DNA of 8,053 nt from NCBI GenBank assembly GCA_023248095.1, contig JAHFFF010000016.1:1-8053 (forward strand). The letters are read 5' to 3'. Below are positions 1 through 6,367 of this stretch, piece by piece. The DNA comes from Candidatus Omnitrophota bacterium. Lineage in GTDB: Bacteria; Omnitrophota; Gorgyraeia; 1-14-0-20-64-10. Both the position numbers and the translations under genes were made by a program. The notes under the pieces were generated by a model that made no database searches, had not been told where the DNA came from, and worked only from the letters and a program-made list of their open reading frames with translations. How positions within the stretch are numbered: the stretch's first letter is position 1; every line of letters starts with the position of its first letter.

Positions 1-2931
1 CATCTCTACTTTCCGGATCACCCTCCCACCTCTCTGAGCGACCTTTCGAGGTCCCGCCTCCCACTTCTGAAGCAACCTCAGGAACTCCCGCTCCTCATAC
101 TCGAACACCAGGATGTGGGCTCCCTGGGCCGAGGCGCCGGCCCCAACAGTCTCCGCTGTGTGGACTAAGTGAACTGGAACCTCTCGGCTAGCCGGCGTGA
201 CGCGAGCCGACAGTGGGGACGATGGTGCCAAGACCACCGGCCCTTTCATCCGACTGTTTGCATAGTAAGTGAACCGCCGCGGAAGAAGCACCTGTTCGAT
301 CAGATCATCATAGAAATCCCTTGATTCATCTGCAGTCAAAAGCTCGTCGGAAGGCTCAGGCGGATTGGTGAACCGGAAGCCAGGCTCGATGGAACGGATG
401 TAAAGATTCACCCACTCGAGGAATGATCGCTTGGTGGAGGGCCTTGTCGGTTCCTCCCCGTAAACCGCCGGTGTGTCACCGAACACCCCCTCCACCCAGT
501 CCTGGAAGGAGAATTTGGGATTCTCGGGGTCATAGGCCCTCTGAAAGAGGCGCACCGCATGGGCGATATCCGCCGTCTCCCCTTTTTGGAACGGCTGCAG
601 TGTTGGGTCCTTCTGCAGCAGTTGCTGTACGGTCTCTGTGCTTGGGCTCTCCGAAGCGCGCAAGGCCTTCAATTGGTCGCGGCTCAGCTTCTCGGAAATT
701 CTGGGGGAATTTCCCTCCAAGGCAATTGTCTCCCGCAGGACTTCCAGCAAGCGGTCTTCCCGTGTCCTCTCCTCCAATCCAGAAGGGGTGGCCGGCGCCT
801 GGGGTAGCGGGGCGATGGGCAGCACGAAGCGAAAGACCGATCCGGTCTCCTCTCCTGGATTGGCCTCGCCGACGGCCTTCCGGACCGGCAGGAACTCCAA
901 CTTGCCACTGATCTGCTCGATCTGGCTGCGCAGCGGGCCTAACCCGAAACCGGTGCCCTGCCTGCCGATGATCTCCGGTCGATCGAGCCGTTGTCCTGCC
1001 TGGAAGAGGATCTCCTCCCGCCGCATCTTCCTGCCATCCTCTAGTTCGATCACGCCTGGAATCCCGATCCCGTTGTCTTCTACAACAACGGTCAGGGTCC
1101 GCTGGTTCGAATCATAGCTGGCCTGGACGATCACTTCGAGAAGCCGGTCCAGTCTTCGATACTTCCAGGAGTTTTGAAGCAGCTCCGCCAGAAGATCCCG
1201 GATCAACTTGGCCTGGGCCGGGGATACCAGAAGATCCTTCCCATCGGGTATTCCCTCCAGGCGAAAGGTCACGGCATCCTTCTGCTCGAGGGACATGGGT
1301 GCGGACTGAATCACCTCCTGCAGCAGGTTGGTTAAACCGACAGGGGTGGGCTGTGCAGCGGTCTGCAAGGGGAGAGGTTCCAATTCGATCTCCAGTTCCT
1401 TGCCCACCTCAGCGATGAAGGCATTCACATCCCCCATCAACCGATGGATCCGGTCCACCAGCTTTCGAACATCCTTCACCCCGTCAGGGTCTAGTCCCCT
1501 GGCCTTAAGTCCTTCTGCATCCGAGGGAAGATCCGCCAGGAATCCCTCGAGCTGATGCCCATAGTCCTGGAACCGGAGGAACTGGGTGCGCAGGCTCTGC
1601 AACGGCCGGAGGAGTTTCTCCTTCTCTGCCTTCAATTCCTGCAAGGAAACGATGGCCGCCGAAGCGAGGGTCTCCCATCGGTCCAGCATCTCCAGAACAT
1701 CCTTCTCCCGATCGGTTGCCTCTGATCTGTTCTTCTCACCCAAGAGAGCTTTCTCATGCTTGGCCACCGTCGCGCGCACCTGCTCCAGGTCCTCTTGGGC
1801 AACCACGGAGAGCAACTCCAGCGACACATCGTGGAAAAGAACCCCTAAACCGGAAAAATTCTCCTGGGGGCGTGGTGCGATATTGGGCTTGCTTGGCTTC
1901 TCTTTCCCTGGCTGCTCAGGTGCCCTCTCCCGTACCGCGTTGAGTGTGCCGGATGCCTCACCCGCCAGTTGGTCACTCAGGTTTACAATGTCCGTCCCCA
2001 ACCGGCTGATCTCAGCATTCTCTGTAGGGAGCATCTGTGCGACTACGGACACTCGGTTGATGCTGTTCCGAAGGGCGTGCAGAGGACCAGCCATAATCTG
2101 TTTTCCTTTTTCCTGCAGCAACAGATAACTCCGGGAGCGCTGGTAGGCCCGCGTATTCTCCAACGCGAACAAGGCCCCGTTGCCCAATGTTTGGAGGGCG
2201 CTGCGAACCTGGTCCTGAAAGATGGCCCGCTGCTGTTCCGTCTCCCCTCGAAAGATCGGGCTGCCGGAATTCCAGTTGCCAACGAGGATGATCCCTTTAG
2301 GCCTGCCCTGTGCATCATCCAGGAGAACATAATAGACGGAGCGGACCTTCTCCTTGCCCCCGTACACCTTCGCGTTCTCCTCCAGAGTCGACTGATCGAT
2401 CCAAGCAGCCCGGGGTCCCGCTGACTCCAGCCAGCGGTTCTCGATGAAGAGATCTCTTTGAGGCGTCGGAAATCGCAACGCCAAGTCCTTCTCATAAACG
2501 GCCGCGCCGCCTGTGGCGACAGCCGATTCTCCCTTCAGGGTCTCACTCCGGAATAGGGCGCGGATTACGTGCGGCTCGGCCTCTCGGCCGGCAGGTTCGA
2601 CCAGATAGAGCGCCACTTGTTCGTAGCCGAGAATCTTCCGCACGGCTTCGACAAAGGCGTTGCCGACGGCTGCTTCATCCTGAGCGTGCAGGTACTGCTC
2701 CATCGTCTGGATCAGTCCAGCGATGGAGATCAGGGGTTGGGATGCTGGCCCAGCCTCTCCATGAAATGCCTCCTCCAGGCCGGCCTTGACCTTGTAGGAA
2801 GGTTGCTCAGGTCGAAGCGTGCCTCGGCCCGGTTCGGCATAGAGCACGGCGGACGAAGGGGGTAGAATCAGCCCAACGATCAAAAAAGGGCCCAGCAAGC
2901 GGGCAAGAAATATAGCTCGTAGTTTACTCAT
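1..2931 (-). CDS. Putative GAF-domain sensor histidine kinase-like protein, 3' end beyond window
   Basis: The frame is open from an ATG at 2931 to the left edge: 977 codons with no stop, so the C-terminus is missing. Residues 1-33 look like an export signal or membrane anchor: K3, R5 and R11, then a hydrophobic run ending in AVLYA before EPGRG. Residues about 70-262 resemble a GAF domain (GYEQVALYLVE near 102; the closing helix contains FALENTRAY near 255). An H-box-like stretch follows (PLHALRNSINRV, H285). Then come a proline-rich linker (about 332-358) and a long charged helical region (about 360-520). The HATPase domain spans about 531-706 and is complete: N-box LLAELLQNSWKY (N587), G1 DNGIGIP (619-625), G2 GTGFGLG (659-665). 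Residues 707-977 match nothing I recognise. By family the protein should bind ATP and autophosphorylate on histidine; the signal and partner are unknown. There is no clear Shine-Dalgarno before the ATG. The ATPase call is strong; the kinase role is inferred. Confidence 0.8.
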   Translation of the reverse strand, partial: MSKLRAIFLARLLGPFLIVGLILPPSSAVLYAEPGRGTLRPEQPSYKVKAGLEEAFHGEAGPASQPLISIAGLIQTMEQYLHAQDEAAVGNAFVEAVRKILGYEQVALYLVEPAGREAEPHVIRALFRSETLKGESAVATGGAAVYEKDLALRFPTPQRDLFIENRWLESAGPRAAWIDQSTLEENAKVYGGKEKVRSVYYVLLDDAQGRPKGIILVGNWNSGSPIFRGETEQQRAIFQDQVRSALQTLGNGALFALENTRAYQRSRSYLLLQEKGKQIMAGPLHALRNSINRVSVVAQMLPTENAEISRLGTDIVNLSDQLAGEASGTLNAVRERAPEQPGKEKPSKPNIAPRPQENFSGLGVLFHDVSLELLSVVAQEDLEQVRATVAKHEKALLGEKNRSEATDREKDVLEMLDRWETLASAAIVSLQELKAEKEKLLRPLQSLRTQFLRFQDYGHQLEGFLADLPSDAEGLKARGLDPDGVKDVRKLVDRIHRLMGDVNAFIAEVGKELEIELEPLPLQTAAQPTPVGLTNLLQEVIQSAPMSLEQKDAVTFRLEGIPDGKDLLVSPAQAKLIRDLLAELLQNSWKYRRLDRLLEVIVQASYDSNQRTLTVVVEDNGIGIPGVIELEDGRKMRREEILFQAGQRLDRPEIIGRQGTGFGLGPLRSQIEQISGKLEFLPVRKAVGEANPGEETGSVFRFVLPIAPLPQAPATPSGLEERTREDRLLEVLRETIALEGNSPRISEKLSRDQLKALRASESPSTETVQQLLQKDPTLQPFQKGETADIAHAVRLFQRAYDPENPKFSFQDWVEGVFGDTPAVYGEEPTRPSTKRSFLEWVNLYIRSIEPGFRFTNPPEPSDELLTADESRDFYDDLIEQVLLPRRFTYYANSRMKGPVVLAPSSPLSARVTPASREVPVHLVHTAETVGAGASAQGAHILVFEYEEREFLRLLQKWEAGPRKVAQRGGRVIRKVEM

Positions 2932-2985
2932 CTGATTGGAGTAGATACTGTTAAGTTTACCTGCCTGAAGGGAAAGATGCAAGAA

Positions 2986-3014
2986 TATATATTAGATTTT
3001 ATTACTATTAACAA
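2986..3014 (-). promoter_or_regulatory. Candidate sigma70-type promoter for the kinase-like gene
   Basis: Reading leftward, TTGTTA (3014-3009) and TATATA (2991-2986) are separated by 17 bases. Each matches four of six consensus positions. They lie in an AT-rich patch that stands out from the GC-rich surroundings, just downstream of the leuS stop codon and 55 bases before the kinase-like start. A second, poorer pair (TTGCAT, 17 bases, TAAACT) lies nearer the gene. The kinase-like gene could also be read through from leuS, since no strong terminator is visible in the 84-base gap. Confidence 0.4.
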
Positions 3015-3015
3015 T

Positions 3016-5499
3016 CTAGGCGACGACGTTGACGAGGCGGTTAGGAACGACGATAACGTCTCTGGGGGTCTTGCCGTCGAGCCAGCGGGTGACTGCCGGG
3101 TCGGCCAGCACCTTCTTCTTGAGTTCGTCGGCGCTCAAGCCGGCCGGAACGGTCAGGCGGGAACGGACTTTGCCGTTCACCTGGATGATGAGGGTGACTT
3201 CTTTTTGAGCAAGCAAATTCGCATCGTAAACCGGCCAGCGGCTGCGGCAAAGCCATTGCTTTTGGCCAAGCCTCTCCCAAAGCTCTTCGGAAAAATGGGG
3301 GGCGAAGGGGCTGAGCAGCTGGAGGAGCGCCTCCATCGCTTCGCGCGCCGCCGGAGAAATCCCGCCGGCGATATTCTTCTCGATGGCGTTGCGAAGTTCC
3401 ATGAGAGCGCTGATGGCTGTGTTGAGCTTGAAGGATTCCAGGTCGTCGGTCACCCGCTTGATGGCGGCGTGGGTCAGGCGGCGGAGTTCCGATTCCCGGT
3501 CCGTTCGTCCTTCGATAGGCTCAGGACGAACGGCTGCGACATTCTCCACCAGGTCCCACACCTTATTGAGGAAGCGGTTGATTCCCTCGATGGCATTGTC
3601 GTTCCACTCCAGCTGATCCTCCGGCGGTGCCGCAAACAGGATGAACATCCGCAGGGCATCGGCCCCGGATCGGGCAATCACCCCGTCGGGATCCACCACG
3701 TTGCCTCGGGATTTGGACATGACCTCGCCGTCCTTGAGCACCATCCCCTGCGTGAGCAGACGGCTGAAGGGTTCATCCAGCTTGAGCAGTCCCTGATCGC
3801 GCAGAAATTTGGTGAAGAAACGGGAATAAAGCAGGTGCAGGATGGCATGCTCGATCCCGCCAATGTACTGGTCCACCGGCATCCAGTAGGCGGTCTCTTT
3901 TGGATCGAACGGCAACCGGGTTTCTTTCGGGGCGCAGAACCGCAGGCAATACCAAGAGGAGTCGAAGAAGGTGGCCATCGTGTCGGTCTCCCGGCGGGCA
4001 GGCTTGCGGCAGCGCGGACAGGGGACGTCGACGAATTCCTTTACCTTGGCCAGCGGCGAACCTCCCTCGCCGGTGATGGGAGCCTTCGGCGGCAACGTTA
4101 CCGGCAATTGGTTCTCAGGAACCGGCACCACTCCGCACACCCCACAGTAGATCATCGGGATCGGTGTGCCCCAGTAACGTTGCCGGGAGATCAACCAGTC
4201 GCGCAGCCGCCACTGCACCACCCGCTTGCCCATTTCCTTCTCCTCCATCCAGGCAGCAATCTTGGACTTTCCCTCCACGCTGGGCAGGCCGTCGAACTGG
4301 GCGGAGTTGATCTGCGCTCCCTCCCCCTCAAACGCCTCCTTCCAGTTCAAGGAGTTACCGGCTGGGGTCTGACCCTCTGGGGTCTGACCCCTTTGGGTTT
4401 TCTCTTGCGGCGGTTGAATTACTACTCGAATGGGCAGCTGATGTTCTCGCGCGAACAGGAAATCCCGCTGATCATGGGCCGGCACCGCCATGATCGCACC
4501 GGTACCGTACTCCATCAGCACGTAATCCGCCACCCAGATCGGGATCGTTTCCCCGTTGACCGGGTTGACAGCATAACCGCCGGTGAAGACCCCTTCTTTC
4601 TTAACCCCTTCGGCCGTGCGGTCCTGTTTGGATTGGCGAATCGCTTGCTGAATGAAAGCACGTATTTTCGTTTCCTCAGGCCGGCCGCGAATCAGCTTCT
4701 CCGCGAGGGGATGCTCCGGCGCCACCACGACATAGGTCGCTCCGAAAATGGTGTCCGGCCGGGTGGTGAAAACCGGCAGCCGCTCCCCTGTCTCTTTCAC
4801 AGTGAACCAGATCTCCACTCCCTCGCTGCGGCCGATCCAGTTCCGCTGCATGGTGACCACCCGCTCCGGCCAGTCAGCGAGCTGCTTTAAATCTTCGAGC
4901 AATTCCTCGGAATAAGCGGTGATCTTTAAAAACCACTGCTCCAGCTGCTTCGGTTCGACGGGAGTGTGGCAACGCCAGCATCCCTCCTGCACCACCTCCT
5001 CGTTGGCCAGCGTCGTCTGGCAGCTCGGGCACCAATTCACCGGCGCCTTGGCCCGGTACGCCAGCCCCTTCTCGAACATCTTGAGGAAGATCCATTGGTT
5101 CCAGCGATAGTAATCCGGCTGGCAGGTCACCACCTCCCGGTCCCAATCGTAGGAGATGCCCAGCCGCTTAAGTTCCACCCGCATCTGCCGCACGCAGTCC
5201 ATCGTCCATTCGGCCGGGTCCACCCCCTTCTTAATCGCCGCGTTCTCCGCCGGCTGGCCGAAGGCATCGAACCCCATCGGGTGCAGGAGGCGGCAACCTT
5301 GAGCCATGCGGTACCGGGCCAGCACGTCGCCGATGGTGTAGTTGCGGACATGCCCCATGTGGATCCGGCCCGAGGGATAGGGGAACATCTCCAGCAGGTA
5401 GAATTTTTTCGCGCCGGGCTCAGCCGTCGCGCGAAAAACACCAGCCTCCTCCCAGCGTCTCTGCCATTTCTTCTCGATCTCAGCGAATGGGTAACTCAT
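3016..5499 (-). CDS. leuS: Leucine--tRNA ligase (LeuRS)
   Basis: This is a cytoplasmic class Ia synthetase that charges tRNA-Leu with leucine using ATP. At 827 residues it has the usual bacterial length. The HIGH motif is HMGH (47-50), preceded by YPSGRI. The KMSKS loop reads VMSKS (593-597), so the first lysine is replaced by valine while K596 is kept. The CP1 editing domain shows TTRPD (245-249) and AVPAHDQRD (H342, D343), where mischarged tRNA is hydrolysed. Two cysteine sets could bind zinc: C157/C160/C174/C177, and C452/C455/C494/C497. The end shows a typical C-terminal domain (LIIQVNGKVR). The ATG is the only sensible start because an in-frame TAG lies five codons upstream; an AGG sits about 9 bases before it. 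Residues about 370-380 and 656-667 are encoded by palindromic repeats, both in places where bacterial LeuRS loops vary. The gene diverges from the adjacent tRNA-Leu gene. Confidence 0.98.
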   Translation of the reverse strand: MSYPFAEIEKKWQRRWEEAGVFRATAEPGAKKFYLLEMFPYPSGRIHMGHVRNYTIGDVLARYRMAQGCRLLHPMGFDAFGQPAENAAIKKGVDPAEWTMDCVRQMRVELKRLGISYDWDREVVTCQPDYYRWNQWIFLKMFEKGLAYRAKAPVNWCPSCQTTLANEEVVQEGCWRCHTPVEPKQLEQWFLKITAYSEELLEDLKQLADWPERVVTMQRNWIGRSEGVEIWFTVKETGERLPVFTTRPDTIFGATYVVVAPEHPLAEKLIRGRPEETKIRAFIQQAIRQSKQDRTAEGVKKEGVFTGGYAVNPVNGETIPIWVADYVLMEYGTGAIMAVPAHDQRDFLFAREHQLPIRVVIQPPQEKTQRGQTPEGQTPAGNSLNWKEAFEGEGAQINSAQFDGLPSVEGKSKIAAWMEEKEMGKRVVQWRLRDWLISRQRYWGTPIPMIYCGVCGVVPVPENQLPVTLPPKAPITGEGGSPLAKVKEFVDVPCPRCRKPARRETDTMATFFDSSWYCLRFCAPKETRLPFDPKETAYWMPVDQYIGGIEHAILHLLYSRFFTKFLRDQGLLKLDEPFSRLLTQGMVLKDGEVMSKSRGNVVDPDGVIARSGADALRMFILFAAPPEDQLEWNDNAIEGINRFLNKVWDLVENVAAVRPEPIEGRTDRESELRRLTHAAIKRVTDDLESFKLNTAISALMELRNAIEKNIAGGISPAAREAMEALLQLLSPFAPHFSEELWERLGQKQWLCRSRWPVYDANLLAQKEVTLIIQVNGKVRSRLTVPAGLSADELKKKVLADPAVTRWLDGKTPRDVIVVPNRLVNVVA
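3501..3533. repeat. Dispersed palindromic repeat ('SLSKD' type) inside leuS
   Basis: Perfect 11-base inverted arms, CCGTTCGTCCT (3501-3511) and AGGACGAACGG (3523-3533), flank an 11-base centre TCGATAGGCTC. From memory, this is the short palindrome that turns up in many copies in environmental bacterial genomes, recognised in translations as VLSLSKDER or RPEPIEGRT. Both are present here: the leuS frame reads VRPEPIEGRT (residues about 655-664), and another minus-strand frame reads FVLSLSKDERT. It is 33 bases long, a multiple of three, and leaves leuS in frame. In comparison with E. coli LeuRS it falls in the loop between two helices of the anticodon-binding domain. No second copy is in the window. 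Confidence 0.8.
4362..4391. repeat. Two tandem copies of a GGGGTCTGACCCC-type palindrome inside leuS
   Basis: Two 15-base units, CTGGGGTCTGACCCT (4362-4376) and CTGGGGTCTGACCCC (4377-4391), differ only in the last base. The core GGGGTC-T-GACCCC is a palindrome around one central base. The second copy is complete, and the first lacks the last C of the right arm. In the leuS frame the unit encodes GQTPE then GQTPA (residues about 370-380), between the editing-domain segment IRVVIQPP and the NSLNWKEAF segment. From memory, the same core recurs as a dispersed repeat in many GC-rich environmental bacteria, sometimes near REP-associated transposases. The unit length of 15 preserves the frame. Confidence 0.75.
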
Positions 5500-5511
5500 C
5501 GTCGGAACCTG

Positions 5512-5540
5512 ATTCTAACAGGTGCCGGAACGATTGACAA
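5512..5540 (-). promoter_or_regulatory. Candidate leuS promoter
   Basis: Reading leftward, TTGTCA (5540-5535) and TAGAAT (5517-5512) are exactly 17 bases apart. Each matches the sigma70 consensus at five of six positions. Transcription would begin near 5505, giving a leader of only a few bases before the leuS ATG at 5499. This would leave out the AGG at 5508-5510. The -35 box overlaps that of the rightward tRNA promoter by five bases. Confidence 0.65.
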
Positions 5541-5563
5541 CGCGAGGACCCTCTGAGTAGACT
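5534..5563 (+). promoter_or_regulatory. Candidate promoter of the tRNA-Ala/tRNA-Leu pair
   Basis: A perfect -35 box TTGACA (5534-5539) is followed after 18 bases by TAGACT (5558-5563; four of six consensus positions). Transcription would start near 5570, about five bases before the first base of tRNA-Ala, as is common for short tRNA leaders. The -35 box shares positions 5535-5539 with the leuS -35 box on the other strand. Confidence 0.65.
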
Positions 5564-5574
5564 GGAACCTCTAC

Positions 5575-5650
<76 letters not shown>

Positions 5651-5658
5651 TTTTGTTC

Positions 5659-5742
5659 GCCGAGGTGGCGGAACCGGCAGACGCGCAGGTCTCAAAAACC
5701 TGTGAGGGCAACCTCATGAGAGTTCGATTCTCTCCCTCGGCA
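5659..5742 (+). tRNA. tRNA-Leu (anticodon CAA)
   Basis: An 84-base class II tRNA. The acceptor stem is GCCGAGG/CCTCGGC with discriminator A, the usual leucine identity base. The anticodon stem CAGGT/ACCTG closes loop CTCAAAA with anticodon CAA at 5693-5695, reading UUG. The long variable arm is a TGAGG/CCTCA hairpin with a GCAA tetraloop. The T-stem is GAGAG/CTCTC. The 3' CCA is not encoded (CGT follows), so a CCA-adding enzyme is needed, unlike its neighbour tRNA-Ala. It lies divergent to leuS, whose product charges it. Confidence 0.97.
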
Positions 5743-5788
5743 CGTACAAGCGATGGCGACTTTCAGGCCGAAAATCCTGTCGGCAGGG

Positions 5789-5808
5789 AAAAAATAAGAG
5801 GCTGCCTC
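5789..5808 (-). terminator. Weak intrinsic terminator candidate after cobO
   Basis: Reading leftward, GAGGCAGCCTC (5808-5798) is a perfect inverted repeat that can form a four-pair GC-rich stem with a CAG loop, followed by TTATTTTTT (5797-5789). The stem starts inside the cobO stop codon. The T-rich tail is convincing but the stem is short. No T-rich tail is visible on the plus strand for the convergent tRNA unit. Confidence 0.4.
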
Positions 5809-6364
5809 AGTAATCAATCCCCTGCTGGGCGGGAATTCCTTTCTTCATCGGGTGCTTCACGTCTTTCATCTCGGTCACGAGGTCGGCCATCTCCAAAACC
5901 TGCGGGTGGGCATTCCTCCCGGTGAGGATGATGTGCATCTGCGGCGGCTTGTCCCGTAAAAGCTGGAGGACGTCCTCCAGCTCGATCAGCTTGAAATCGA
6001 GATAGCCCAGCGCATAGTTGACCTCATCCAGGATGATCACGTCGTACTGGCCGGAGAGCATCCGCTCGCGGGTGAGCTGCAGGGCCGCCTTCGCCGCCTC
6101 CACATGTTCATCGAACGGCTTTTTGTCCCCCATGATCTTGACGAAGCCGCGGCCGAGTTGAAGGACTTCAAACTGCGGGTACAACCGTTTGGCGAGTTCC
6201 AGCTCTCCGTAGACGACCGGCCAATCCCCCTTGAAGAACTGGATCACGAGGACCTTCCATCCGTGGCCGAGCGCCCGCATCGCCGCACCCAGCGCGGCGG
6301 AGGTCTTACCCTTGCCGTCGCCGGTGTAAACGATGATGAGTCCCCTGCGGGCAGCCACGGGCAA
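5807..6364 (-). CDS. cobO: Corrinoid (cob(I)alamin) adenosyltransferase, CobO/BtuR type
   Basis: The enzyme transfers the adenosyl group of ATP to reduced cobalt in cobalamin or its precursors, making the coenzyme form; it acts in the cytoplasm. It has 185 residues, normal for the family. The P-loop is GDGKGKTS (15-22) near the N-terminus. LDEVNYAL (112-119) supplies the acidic strand motif. The tail KHPMKKGIPAQQGIDY matches the family ending (HP..KGI.AQ.GI). The start is taken as TTG at 6364, with GAGAG about 8 bases upstream; a GTG two codons later (6358) is an alternative. It starts three bases after the accA stop, so it is probably translationally coupled to accA. It converges on the tRNA pair. 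Whether it serves de novo cobalamin synthesis or salvage cannot be told because no other cob gene is in view. Confidence 0.95.
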   Translation of the reverse strand: MPVAARRGLIIVYTGDGKGKTSAALGAAMRALGHGWKVLVIQFFKGDWPVVYGELELAKRLYPQFEVLQLGRGFVKIMGDKKPFDEHVEAAKAALQLTRERMLSGQYDVIILDEVNYALGYLDFKLIELEDVLQLLRDKPPQMHIILTGRNAHPQVLEMADLVTEMKDVKHPMKKGIPAQQGIDY

Positions 6365-6367
6365 GCG

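Noticed and set aside
423..2424. Several plus-strand frames of 75 to 180 codons
   Set aside because: All are antisense to the continuous minus-strand kinase-like gene, which carries clear HATPase motifs; their compositions are Arg/Ser/Pro-rich shadows.
1..2931. Possible frameshift or pseudogene in the kinase-like region, because no single long frame is bounded by a start and a stop there
   Set aside because: Reading the minus strand through codon by codon gives one uninterrupted frame from the ATG at 2931 to the left edge with all HATPase boxes in order; it merely lacks its stop.
2993..3018. AT-rich inverted repeat TAGATT/AATCTA as a leuS terminator
   Set aside because: The stem is six AT-rich pairs with a 14-base loop and no clean T run follows, so it is too weak to call.
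2977..4890. A 637-codon open frame on the plus strand
   Set aside because: It lies entirely antisense to leuS, which has unmistakable synthetase motifs. Long antisense frames are expected in GC-rich genes, and its translation shows no domain.
5767..5784. Inverted repeat GCCGA/TCGGC as a terminator of the tRNA unit
   Set aside because: On the plus strand it is followed by an A-rich, not T-rich, stretch, so it does not fit an intrinsic terminator for the tRNAs.
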